A program made the translations under genes and the position numbers. DNA of 64,000 nucleotides from DATHTK01 sp035463295 (GTDB taxonomy: Bacteria; Actinomycetota; Rubrobacteria; Rubrobacterales; Rubrobacteraceae), in contig DATHTK010000114.1 of assembly GCA_035463295.1 (NCBI GenBank), positions 1-64,000 on the forward strand, in the 5' to 3' direction. Shown here in pieces: positions 41,165-49,269 of this stretch (the first letter of the stretch is position 1; each line of letters begins with the position of its first letter). The notes beneath the pieces are model-generated. The model had not been told where the DNA came from and did no database searches. It was given only the letters and a program-made list of their open reading frames with translations.

Positions 41165-41998
41165 ATGGGCGGCATTGCGACACGCACCTCGAACCCAGCG
41201 TCGGTGATCTCGAGAGACGGCACTCCCATCGCGTACGAACGTAGCGGCGAGGGTCCGCCACTGGTTCTGGTGCACGGTACGACATCGGACCATCTGACCT
41301 GGGAGCTCGTCCTCCCCGAATTGCAGAGGCATTTCACGGTCTACGCCATAGACCGGCGAGGCCGCGGCGAGAGCGGCGGCGGTGACGATAGCGCCTACGA
41401 CATCGAGCGCGAGTTCGAAGACGTGGTCGCGGTCATCGACTCGGCGGGTGAACCGGTGAGCCTGCTCGGACATTCCTACGGCGCTATCTGCGCGCTAGAG
41501 GGCGCTCTGCGCAGCGGCCGGGTACGCGGGCTCGTACTCTACGAGGGAACCTTCCCCGTTCCCGAAGGCACCGAGCTGTATCCCCCCGAGATACTGGACA
41601 GCATCCGGTCGTCACTGGAGGCCGGCGACCGGGAAGGGGCACTCACGACCTTCTACCGCGACATGGTGCTTATGTCTCCGGAAGAGCTCGAGACGCTGCG
41701 TTCGCTCCCCGTCTGGCAGGCCCGGGTTGCCCTGGCGCTCACCATCCCCCGTGAGGTAAGCGCGTGGGAGGGCTACGTTTCCAGCTTCGACCTTGCGAGG
41801 CCGGGCAATCTGAGGACGCCGACGTTGCTGCTGGTCGGCGGCGACAGTCCGCCGCTCGAGAGAGCCGCCGCCGAGGCCCTCGATGCGGCGCTGCCCGACA
41901 GCCGGATAGTCGTCATGCCCCATCAGGGGCATATCGCCCACCGTACGGCACCCGACGTGTTCGCGCGCGAGGTCGTGCGGTTCCTGACGCAGGTGTAG
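41165..41998 (+). CDS. Alpha/beta hydrolase
   Basis: A 277-residue alpha/beta-fold hydrolase. The oxyanion segment is VLVHGTTSDHLTWELVLP, the nucleophile elbow GHSYGAICALEGAL (Ser), and the catalytic His is in MPHQGHIAHRTAPD. The start is ATG 41165 with GCGAGGAGGC upstream. Its substrate is unknown. The next 100 bases contain a fragment of a related gene. Confidence 0.88.
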   Translation: MGGIATRTSNPASVISRDGTPIAYERSGEGPPLVLVHGTTSDHLTWELVLPELQRHFTVYAIDRRGRGESGGGDDSAYDIEREFEDVVAVIDSAGEPVSLLGHSYGAICALEGALRSGRVRGLVLYEGTFPVPEGTELYPPEILDSIRSSLEAGDREGALTTFYRDMVLMSPEELETLRSLPVWQARVALALTIPREVSAWEGYVSSFDLARPGNLRTPTLLLVGGDSPPLERAAAEALDAALPDSRIVVMPHQGHIAHRTAPDVFAREVVRFLTQV

Positions 41999-42029
41999 CG
42001 CCGGAGCGCAGCGAGCCAAGGAGCAAACG

Positions 42030-42130
42030 ACGAACAGCGAGACCCTACTCCACGAGGTAAGAGGACACGGGCAACCGATCGTGCTGGTCCCGGGGGCCTG
42101 AGCGGCTGGCTCCGTGGATCCCGCACACCC
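42030..42130 (+). pseudogene. Fragment of a second alpha/beta hydrolase
   Basis: After the intact hydrolase the plus strand encodes NSETLLHEVRGHGQPIVLVP and then, after a one-base shift, GGLSGWL. This is the N-terminal strand and oxyanion region of another alpha/beta hydrolase, with no start codon and no remainder. A dead fragment. Confidence 0.45.
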
Positions 42131-42229
42131 CGGCACGACGTCACGGCGCGGATCATTAGACCGCCCGCAGAGCCGGAACCCGCGAGGAGTGCTAACGTTG
42201 TGTATGGAAATGCAGGAGAGGAGGGTCCG

Positions 42230-42628
42230 TTGCCGAGAACAGAGATCACCAGCCCCAAGCTGCCGGCGCCGATGCGCGAGGGAGTGTTCTCTTCGGGGGT
42301 GGAGGCGCCGACCGGGAGGACGATATATGTTTCCGGTCAAGTCTCGATGGACGCCGAGGGGAACGTGGTCGGCGAGGGGAATATAGCGCTCCAGACCGAG
42401 ACGGTGCTCGAGCACGTCAAGACCGTCGTCGAGGAGGCTGGCGGCGACATGCAGGACATCGTCAAGGTAACCGTCTTCATAACCGACATGGGGCTCTACG
42501 ACCGCATCCACGAGGTCCGGCGGCGCTACTTCGAGAAGCCTTACCCGGCATCCTCGATGGTCGAGGTCTCCGCCCTCATAGACCCCCGGCTTCTGATCGA
42601 GATAGAGGCCGTCGCCGTCGTCGGCTAG
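42230..42628 (+). CDS. RidA family (YjgF/UK114) protein
   Basis: A 132-residue trimeric deaminase-family protein that hydrolyses reactive enamines/imines such as 2-aminoacrylate. Start TTG 42230 follows GAGGAGGG; the open frame reaches further up without conserved character. Signatures are IYVSGQVSMDAEGN, LEHVKTVVEEAGGDMQDIVK and the late PASSMVEVSALIDPRLLIEI, whose Arg binds substrate. Confidence 0.92.
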   Translation: MPRTEITSPKLPAPMREGVFSSGVEAPTGRTIYVSGQVSMDAEGNVVGEGNIALQTETVLEHVKTVVEEAGGDMQDIVKVTVFITDMGLYDRIHEVRRRYFEKPYPASSMVEVSALIDPRLLIEIEAVAVVG

Positions 42629-42755
42629 AAGTAGCGCCGCGGGAGCGAGGGATCTTACGGAATGTGAGCAGAGGGTAATTATCTCCTTCGGACGGTACCG
42701 GTCGACCGGGGAAGAGTCCGTAGGGACGACAATATTGGAGCATAGGGGGTTCGCC

Positions 42756-44090
42756 GTGCCGCTCGACTACACCTACCGCATCCAGTTGCCACACCGACCG
42801 GGCCAGCTTGCCAAAGTAGCCGGGACAATCGCCGAGGGGAAGGGTCTGATCGGCAACGTCAACACCATCAACGTCGGCCGGGAGGCTTCGATACGCGAGA
42901 TCACGCTCGAGGTGGAGAACCAGGAGCAGGCCGAGCGGATAGTAGAGATGCTCGACTCGCTCGAGGGGGTCCAGGTACTCTGGGCGCGCGACAGAGCGCT
43001 CCTGATGCACGAGGGCGGGAAGCTCGAGATCGGGTCCACCCGGCCCGTGAGGACCGTCCAGGACATGCGCGACGTCTACACCCCGGGCGTAGCGCGGGCG
43101 TGCGAGGCCATCGTCGAGAATCCCTCGTGCGCCGGCGAGTTCACCATGATCGGGCGCACCGTCGCTATCTGCACGAACGGCACGCGCGTCCTAGGCCTCG
43201 GCGACATCGGCCCGGTGGCCGGGATGCCGGTGATGGAGGGCAAGGCCGTCTTCTACCACCAGCTGGCCCGGGTCTCTGCTATGCCGATCCTGATAGACAC
43301 GAAGGACGTCGACGAGTTCGTCGAGACGGTGGTGCGCGTCTCCCCGACGTTCGGGGGCATCCACCTAGAGGACATCTCGACGCCGGAGTGCTTCGAGATA
43401 GAGGCTCGTCTCATAGAGGCCCTCGACAAGCCCGTGATGCACGACGACGTCCACGGCACGGCGGTCGTCACGCTCGCAGCCGCCATCGTCGCCTGCGAGC
43501 ACGCCGGTCTGACGCTACAGGAGCAGGTCGTCGGACAGATCGGGCTCGGCGCCGCCGGATACGGGATCGCCGCGCTGATGCTGGACGCCGGGGCCGAGAG
43601 GGTGCTTGGATCCGACCCGAACCCTCTCTCGCACGAGCGCGCCTCGGAGAAGGGGATAGAGATCGTGGACATGGAGACCTTGATGCGAGAGGCCGACGTC
43701 GTCGTCGCCACCACGGGCGTGCCGGGCCTCATAAAGCCGGAGATGGTGCGAGAGGGGCAGGTGATACTGGCCCTCACCAACCCCTACGCGGAGATAGACC
43801 CCGAGGCCGCGCTGAAGGCGGGCGCGGCCTTCGCCGCCGACGGCACCAGCGTGAACAACGTTCTCGGCTACCCCGGTATCTTCCGCGGTGCCCTTCTCGC
43901 CGGAGCCCAGAAGATAAACCTGCCCATGAAGCTCGCCGCCGCCTACGTCATCGCCTCCCTCACCGTCGAGTCCGAGCTCGTCCCCGACGCCCTCGACCCG
44001 AACGTCCACGAACGCGTCGCCGAAGCCGTACGAGACGCGGCTGTAGAGAGCGGCGTCGCCCACCCGGAACGGGCGGCCACGGGGCTGTAA
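42756..44090 (+). CDS. NAD(P)-dependent malic enzyme with N-terminal ACT domain
   Basis: Oxidative decarboxylation of malate to pyruvate. Residues 1-80 are an ACT domain (YRIQLPHRPGQLAKVAGTIA), an allosteric amino-acid sensor. Then comes the malic enzyme: VYTPGVARACEAI, VLGLGDIGPVAGMPVMEGKA, the metal-site EDISTPECFEIE and the NAD-binding GLGAAGYGIAALMLDAG. GTG 42756 with GGGGG upstream is preferred over TTG 42735. 444 residues. Confidence 0.93.
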   Translation: MPLDYTYRIQLPHRPGQLAKVAGTIAEGKGLIGNVNTINVGREASIREITLEVENQEQAERIVEMLDSLEGVQVLWARDRALLMHEGGKLEIGSTRPVRTVQDMRDVYTPGVARACEAIVENPSCAGEFTMIGRTVAICTNGTRVLGLGDIGPVAGMPVMEGKAVFYHQLARVSAMPILIDTKDVDEFVETVVRVSPTFGGIHLEDISTPECFEIEARLIEALDKPVMHDDVHGTAVVTLAAAIVACEHAGLTLQEQVVGQIGLGAAGYGIAALMLDAGAERVLGSDPNPLSHERASEKGIEIVDMETLMREADVVVATTGVPGLIKPEMVREGQVILALTNPYAEIDPEAALKAGAAFAADGTSVNNVLGYPGIFRGALLAGAQKINLPMKLAAAYVIASLTVESELVPDALDPNVHERVAEAVRDAAVESGVAHPERAATGL

Positions 44091-44144
44091 GAATCCCGGC
44101 CCGCCAGACGCTTCTCTCGGGCAGGGCCCAGGTGCGGATTGCGG

Positions 44145-45593
44145 CTAACCCCGTTTCCCGAGGTGCAACCGGCGCGCGCGTTCGCGAAAGGCAGCCCGGT
44201 CCACCTTCATTCCCTCGTCGCCTTCGGGCCATTCGTAGAATGAGATGGGGATCTTGAACCTCGGCAACGTAGACCCGAGCGTCCGCGCCAGCTCTTCGGG
44301 CTCTACGGGTCGTCCGTCGGTCCGCACGAAAGCTGCGGGGCGGTGCCCGAACTCAGCGTCCGGGACCGGTACGACCACGGCCTCTTCGACACCTTCGAGA
44401 CGGCAGAGGGCTTCCTCCGCCTCCTCGGGTTGGACGTTCTCGCCGCCGGAGATAAAGAGGTTATCCATACGACCTTTCACGCGCAGGCGGCCGTCGAAGT
44501 CGAGCTCGCCGAGGTCTTTCGTGTGGAACCAACCGTGCTCGTCAAAGGGGCGCACGACGGCGTCACCGTCGAGGTAGCCGGCAAACAGCGTCTCTCCACG
44601 CACCAGAATCTCGCCGCTACCGGAGACACTGACCTCCCGGTGGGGCAACGCGCGGCCTGAAGTACGCAGCTCCTCGGCCGAAGCGCCCGGCCGCGTCGTC
44701 GTTACCTGCGAAGCCATCTCGGTGAGACCGTAGCTCGCGTGGACCGGCAACCCGGCTCCTGAAGCCTCCTCCAGCAAGGGGACCGGCATCGGACCCCCGC
44801 CGAGCAGGATGGCTTTGAGGCGCGCAGCGTCGAAGCTCTCTTCCCGAAGCAGACGCAGGAGCTGGGTCGGGACGAGCGAGACGTGGGTGGCACCGCTCCG
44901 CGCGATGTTCTCGCCCAGCGTAGCCTCGGGCTCCGGGAGCGCCACAGCGGCGCCCGAGAGGAGACACCGGAAGAGTATAGAGAGGCCGCCGACGTGGTAG
45001 AGGGGAAGCGAGTGCAACCAGCGGTCGCCCGGCCCGAGGGGGATGTTCGCGTTCGAGCCGCGCGCGCTCCAGTAGTGGTTGCCGAGGGTGTGGAGCGCTG
45101 CCTTCGGCTCTCCCATGCTCCCGGAGGTAAAGACAGCGGTCGCCGGCTGCTGCAAGGCAAGGCGCGCCGGCACCACCGAGGGGTCGTGTTCCTCCGGTTC
45201 GTCGAGCAGGATCTCGGGGCTGAGTCTCACTATCTCGGGATCGTCGAGGGGACCTTCGTCCGAGATCACGGCCCGGCAGCCAGCCTTCTCGAGGAGAGGC
45301 GCGACGCGCCGGGGCGGCAGACGGGTGCTCAGAGGAGAGGCGACGCAGCCGGCCCGGGCCAGGGCGTGGAGCAATACGATGTAGTCTGCGCTCTTGGGCA
45401 AGTATAGCGCGGCGCGGGCCCCCTCCCCGAGACCCAGGTTCCGGATCTCACTCGCCGCCAAAGTCACCCGGCGGTCCAGCTCCCCGTAAGTGACCGTCCT
45501 GCCCGCCCCGATAATCGCCGGGGCGCCGGGCGAAGCGAGCGCCGCCGAGCGCAGAGGACACGGGATCGTGGTCGTGCTGTCTACGCCGCCCAT
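44145..45593 (-). CDS. menE: 2-succinylbenzoate-CoA ligase
   Basis: Activates o-succinylbenzoate with CoA in menaquinone synthesis. A 482-residue adenylate-forming enzyme: AVFTSGSMGEPKAALHTLGN is the ATP-binding P-loop, VHASYGLTEMASQVTTT the A5 region, GWFHTKDLGELDFDGRLRVK the hinge, and ISGGENVQPEEAEEALCRLE the A8/A9 segment. Position after menC (10 bases) makes MenE far more likely than another acyl-CoA ligase. Confidence 0.93.
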   Translation of the reverse strand: MGGVDSTTTIPCPLRSAALASPGAPAIIGAGRTVTYGELDRRVTLAASEIRNLGLGEGARAALYLPKSADYIVLLHALARAGCVASPLSTRLPPRRVAPLLEKAGCRAVISDEGPLDDPEIVRLSPEILLDEPEEHDPSVVPARLALQQPATAVFTSGSMGEPKAALHTLGNHYWSARGSNANIPLGPGDRWLHSLPLYHVGGLSILFRCLLSGAAVALPEPEATLGENIARSGATHVSLVPTQLLRLLREESFDAARLKAILLGGGPMPVPLLEEASGAGLPVHASYGLTEMASQVTTTRPGASAEELRTSGRALPHREVSVSGSGEILVRGETLFAGYLDGDAVVRPFDEHGWFHTKDLGELDFDGRLRVKGRMDNLFISGGENVQPEEAEEALCRLEGVEEAVVVPVPDAEFGHRPAAFVRTDGRPVEPEELARTLGSTLPRFKIPISFYEWPEGDEGMKVDRAAFRERARRLHLGKRG

Positions 45594-45603
45594 CGCGGTG
45601 ATG

Positions 45604-46692
45604 TTATCCCACTGACCTGAGATTGCCCTTCAGGATCTCGCGCGGAGCACACGCCGCGCGTACGTCGACCACGGGGGCCGGGAGGGCCAGGCGGGGGCTC
45701 ACCACGTCGTCTGCTAGCCGGCGGTAGGTGTCGAGGCCGGCCGGGACGTCACCGTCGATGGCGGCGGCGAGCGCGACGAGGGCCGCCGTCCCGACGCCGG
45801 TCTCGTACGCGGAGCTCACCACGGGCGCCATGCCGAGCCGACTCGCCTCTCCGGCGAACCGGAGCGCGGCGGAGAGTCCGCCGAGCAGCGTCGGCTTGAG
45901 GACGACGGCCGTGGCGTAGCGGTGCTCTCCGAGCGCTTCCGGCTCCATCGTGATGAGCGACTCGTCGAGCGCGACCGGGAGGCCGGTCTCCCGCACGAAA
46001 TCTGGGAGCAACCCCGGGTCTCGCAAGGGCTCCTCCACGTACTCGAAGCGCGAACCCCTCACGGCGCGGGCGAACTCGCCCGCCTCCTCGAGACTCCACG
46101 CCCGGTTGGCGTCGAGCCTGAGCGCCACGTCTTCTCCCAGCTCCCCGGCCAGCGCGCGCACGAGCCCGGCATCCTCTGTCACGGAGCGCCGGCCAACCTT
46201 GAGCTTGACCGTCCGGTAGCCGGCGTTCCGCATCCCTCGGGCCTCTCTGTGCACCCCGGCGAGAGGTCCTGTGAGCAGACCGTTCACCATCACCGTCCCG
46301 CTCGGGCTCGGAGAGACCAGCTCCGCGAGCGACGCACCCTGCGCCGCCGCGCACAGGTTCCAGACGGCCAGCTCCAGCCCGAAACGCCCGGACGGAACCG
46401 GTGTCATCGCATCGAGCCAACGCGAGATCTCGCCGCCAGGGTCGGACCACCCCCCGGTAATCTCACGGCCCAGAAGGGAAGCCCCTATGGTTCCCAACTC
46501 GCTCGCGGCCTCTTCCAGGCTCTCGAGGCTGAAGCCCGGCAGCGGCGAGGACTCACCCCACCCCACCGCGCCATCCTCTCCGGCGAGCTTCAGCAACAGA
46601 CCGGCGCGCCGCTCCAGCGTCTCGCCCCCGAGCGACAGCGGTTCGGTGAGCGGGAGATCGTAGCGGTAGAGCCGGAACCCGGCGATATTCAT
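45604..46692 (-). CDS. menC: o-Succinylbenzoate synthase
   Basis: Dehydrates SHCHC to o-succinylbenzoate; enolase superfamily. 362 residues with the first catalytic Lys in TVKLKVGRRSVTED, metal ligands in LRLDANRAWSLEEA, YVEEPLRDPGLLPDF and ALDESLITMEPEAL, and the second Lys in VLKPTLLGGL. Starts one base before the menB stop region, so it is tightly coupled to menB. Confidence 0.94.
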   Translation of the reverse strand: MNIAGFRLYRYDLPLTEPLSLGGETLERRAGLLLKLAGEDGAVGWGESSPLPGFSLESLEEAASELGTIGASLLGREITGGWSDPGGEISRWLDAMTPVPSGRFGLELAVWNLCAAAQGASLAELVSPSPSGTVMVNGLLTGPLAGVHREARGMRNAGYRTVKLKVGRRSVTEDAGLVRALAGELGEDVALRLDANRAWSLEEAGEFARAVRGSRFEYVEEPLRDPGLLPDFVRETGLPVALDESLITMEPEALGEHRYATAVVLKPTLLGGLSAALRFAGEASRLGMAPVVSSAYETGVGTAALVALAAAIDGDVPAGLDTYRRLADDVVSPRLALPAPVVDVRAACAPREILKGNLRSVG

Positions 46693-46693
46693 C

Positions 46694-47545
46694 CTACGGG
46701 CGGCGAGGGAACTGCGAGAAGTCCGGTTTGCGCTTCTCTCTGTAGGCGTTGCGTCCCTCCTGGGCCTCTTCGCTCCCGTAGAAGAGGAGGTTCGCGTCGT
46801 GGGCGAGCTGCTGTATGCCGGCGAACCCGTCCTCGTGGGCGTGAAAGCTGGCCTTGAGGAGCCGCAGCGCGAAGGGCGAGCGGTCCAGCATCTCCCGGCA
46901 CCAGCGAACGGTCTCGGCTTCCAGCTCGGCGAGCGGCACTACGGCGTTGACGAGCCCCATCTCGAGGGCCTCCTCGGCCGAGTACATCCGGCAGAGGAAC
47001 CACATCTCCTTGGCCTTCTTCGGCCCGACGAGCTGGGTCAGGACAGAGGCCCCGAAGCCGCCGTCGAAGCTGCCGACCTTCGGACCGACCTGTCCGAAGC
47101 GGGCGTTATCCGCGGCGATCGTGAGGTCGCAGACCACGTGCAACACGTGGCCCCCGCCGACCGCGTACCCGGCGACCATCGCCACCACGGGTTTGGGGCA
47201 GCGCCGGATCTGGACGTGCAGATCCGTGACGTGGAAGCGCCCGACCGACGCGCCGCCAGGGGTGCGCCGCGGGTCGTCGGGGGCATCGAGGTACCCGGCG
47301 TCCCCACGCACCTTCTGGTCTCCACCGGAGCAGAACGCCTCCGGTCCCTCGCCCGTGAGGATAATGACGCCCGTCTCGAGGTCTTCGCGCGCGTCTTCGA
47401 GCGCCCGTTGCATCTCTATGACGGTCAGCGGCCTGAACGCGTTCCTCACACCGGGGCGGTTTATGGTGATCTTGGCGATCCCCTCCGCCTTGTGGTACCT
47501 GATGTCTTCGAACTCTCCGGCTTCTTGCCACGATATGCTAGTCAT
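46694..47545 (-). CDS. menB: 1,4-Dihydroxy-2-naphthoyl-CoA synthase
   Basis: Ring-closing crotonase-family enzyme of menaquinone synthesis. 283 residues; key segments ITINRPGVRNAFRPLTVIEM, EAFCSGGDQKVRGDAG, YAVGGGHVLHVVCDLTIAAD and GQVGPKVGSFDGGFGASVL are specific for MenB. It is followed directly by menC and preceded, on the other strand, by the AraC/VOC remnant. Confidence 0.97.
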   Translation of the reverse strand: MTSISWQEAGEFEDIRYHKAEGIAKITINRPGVRNAFRPLTVIEMQRALEDAREDLETGVIILTGEGPEAFCSGGDQKVRGDAGYLDAPDDPRRTPGGASVGRFHVTDLHVQIRRCPKPVVAMVAGYAVGGGHVLHVVCDLTIAADNARFGQVGPKVGSFDGGFGASVLTQLVGPKKAKEMWFLCRMYSAEEALEMGLVNAVVPLAELEAETVRWCREMLDRSPFALRLLKASFHAHEDGFAGIQQLAHDANLLFYGSEEAQEGRNAYREKRKPDFSQFPRRP

Positions 47546-47666
47546 AAGCAGAGATTAAAGGATTCGAGGAACTCGTGCAGCGGCGCGGGATACCCTGCGA
47601 ACGAGGGGCGCCGTGAACAGAATAGCGTCTTGATTCCGGAGGCACCCGCTGTACTCTCCTTCCGAG

Positions 47667-48050
47667 ATGCCGCACGAGTTCCTGACGCGCCTGCGCATCG
47701 AGCGGGCGAAGACGCTGCTGGCGAGCGGGAGCCACAACGTCACCGAGGTGTGCTTCGAGGTGGGCGTCTCCAGCCTGGGCAGCTTCAGCGCGCTGTTCGC
47801 CAATCGCGTCGGGCTGTCGCCCTCGGAGTACCGGCGCCACGTCCGGTCGGGGGTCGCGGTGCCGCGCGAGATCCGCGGCGCACTCGGCATCGGCGTCTTC
47901 GAGACCAACGACATAAACGGCGACTACGAGCGCCTCGGCAAGCGGGGCGTCGAGTTCATGTCGCCTCCCAGAGAGCAGTTCTACGGTACCGAGGCGATCG
48001 TGAAGGATAACTCGGGGAACTGGTTCGGCCTCACCCAACCGAAGAAGTGA
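47667..48050 (+). pseudogene. Chimeric remnant: AraC-type HTH joined to VOC-domain tail
   Basis: A 127-codon open frame. Residues 1-62 are the second half of an AraC-family DNA-binding domain (PHEFLTRLRIERAKTLLASG, VTEVCFEVGVSSLGSFSALF). Residues 75-127 are the C-terminal half of a vicinal-oxygen-chelate (glyoxalase-like) protein (NDINGDYERLGKRGVEFM, IVKDNSGNWFGLTQPKK). An AraC regulator followed by a VOC gene is a known arrangement, so an in-frame deletion that removed both facing ends is the simplest origin. Whether the product is made is unknown. Confidence 0.65.
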
Positions 48051-48060
48051 GCCACCCGCG

Positions 48061-48852
48061 CTAGCGAGAGCTCAGGAAGCCCTCCAGCAACGCGAGGTAC
48101 GCCGCCGGGTCCTCGGCGTGCACCATATGTCCCGCGCCGGGGACCACGGCGGCCCGCATCCGGGGAGAGAGCGCCATCATGCGCTGCGAGAGCCGTACGT
48201 ACTTCTCGTCGAGCTCCCCGACTATGGCGAGCGACGGGACCTCGATCCCCGCCAGCTCTCCCCACAGCGACGGCTGGCTCCCCGCCCCCATCCCCCGCAG
48301 CGAGCGTGCCAGCTCTTCCGGATCGTTGCGCAGTCGCGCCTCGACGGTCTTTCGGAGCAAACCTTCGTTTCGGGCGAGCGCGGCGAAGAGCGGTTGCCGG
48401 TACCAGTCCCGCAGGAAACCCTCGAAGTCACCCGACTCAAGACGCTCGGCCGTCTCCTCGTCCGAGCGGCGCCGCGACTCGCGCTCGGCCGCATCCTCTA
48501 TCCCCGGCGAGGCGGACTCCAGAAAGAGCCCGGCGCACCGCTCCGGGTGGCACAGCGCGAGGTAGAGCGCCAGCCGCCCACCCATCGAGTAGCCGGCGAG
48601 GACGCTCCGTTCGACGCCCAGCTCTGCGAGAAGACCGACCGTAGCCCGCGTCGCGCCCTCGATCGTGTACACCTCTGGCGGCAGCTCCAACGAGGCGCCG
48701 TGTCCCGGCAGGTCGGGGGCTACACAGTAGAAACGTCCATCGAGGGTCGAGAGGGCGTCCACCCAGTCAGCGCCCGACCCCATAAAGCCGTGCAGGAACA
48801 CGACCGCCGGGAGACGAGGATCACCGGTGAGGGTGTAACGCAACCCGGTCAC
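48061..48852 (-). CDS. menH: 2-Succinyl-6-hydroxy-2,4-cyclohexadiene-1-carboxylate synthase
   Basis: An alpha/beta hydrolase of 263 residues in the men cluster. VVFLHGFMGSGADWVDALST is the oxyanion region, LAGYSMGGRLALYLALCHPE the nucleophile elbow, IVGELDEKYVRLSQ carries the Asp and PGAGHMVHAEDPAAY the His. Context supports MenH. Family assignments of alpha/beta hydrolases are otherwise loose. Confidence 0.88.
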   Translation of the reverse strand: MTGLRYTLTGDPRLPAVVFLHGFMGSGADWVDALSTLDGRFYCVAPDLPGHGASLELPPEVYTIEGATRATVGLLAELGVERSVLAGYSMGGRLALYLALCHPERCAGLFLESASPGIEDAAERESRRRSDEETAERLESGDFEGFLRDWYRQPLFAALARNEGLLRKTVEARLRNDPEELARSLRGMGAGSQPSLWGELAGIEVPSLAIVGELDEKYVRLSQRMMALSPRMRAAVVPGAGHMVHAEDPAAYLALLEGFLSSR

Positions 48853-48945
48853 GTGGCCGGGTCGCGCGCTCTTGCAGAGACATTCATTGCGGCATTACCC
48901 GCGAAGGGAGAGGTATACTCGACCAACGATACAGCTCACATGGAA

Positions 48946-49170
48946 TCACCGGTTGGTCCATTTGAGCTGGAATTCGATCTCCTCCTCGCCCCCATCACGC
49001 TCGTGCTCGACGTTGAACTCGGCGCCAGCGGGCACGTATATCCTCTCTCCGGCGACCTGGATCTCGAACCTCTCGCCTCTCTCGATGGCATCGGCCAGCC
49101 TGCGCAGCTTCGCCACGAACTCGGACGCCGAGTAGACCTTCTCGACGTCCCTATCCCGCTTTTCGCTCAT
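48946..49170 (-). CDS. Amphi-Trp domain protein
   Basis: A 74-residue acidic protein from ATG 49170 with GGGAGGACC upstream; the longer frame is not conserved. It matches the amphi-Trp domain: VYSASEFVAKLRRLADAIER, FEIQVAGERIYVPAGAEF and the closing Trp in EIEFQLKWTNR. Function unknown. It lies between menD and menH. Confidence 0.83.
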   Translation of the reverse strand: MSEKRDRDVEKVYSASEFVAKLRRLADAIERGERFEIQVAGERIYVPAGAEFNVEHERDGGEEEIEFQLKWTNR

Positions 49171-49269
49171 CGGTCCTCCCTTTCGTTGGCTCGATGCTCT
49201 TGCACTCCCTGGCATCCTGGCGAGTTCGGAGAGCGAGGCCAGACCCGTCGACACGACGAACACACCGGT

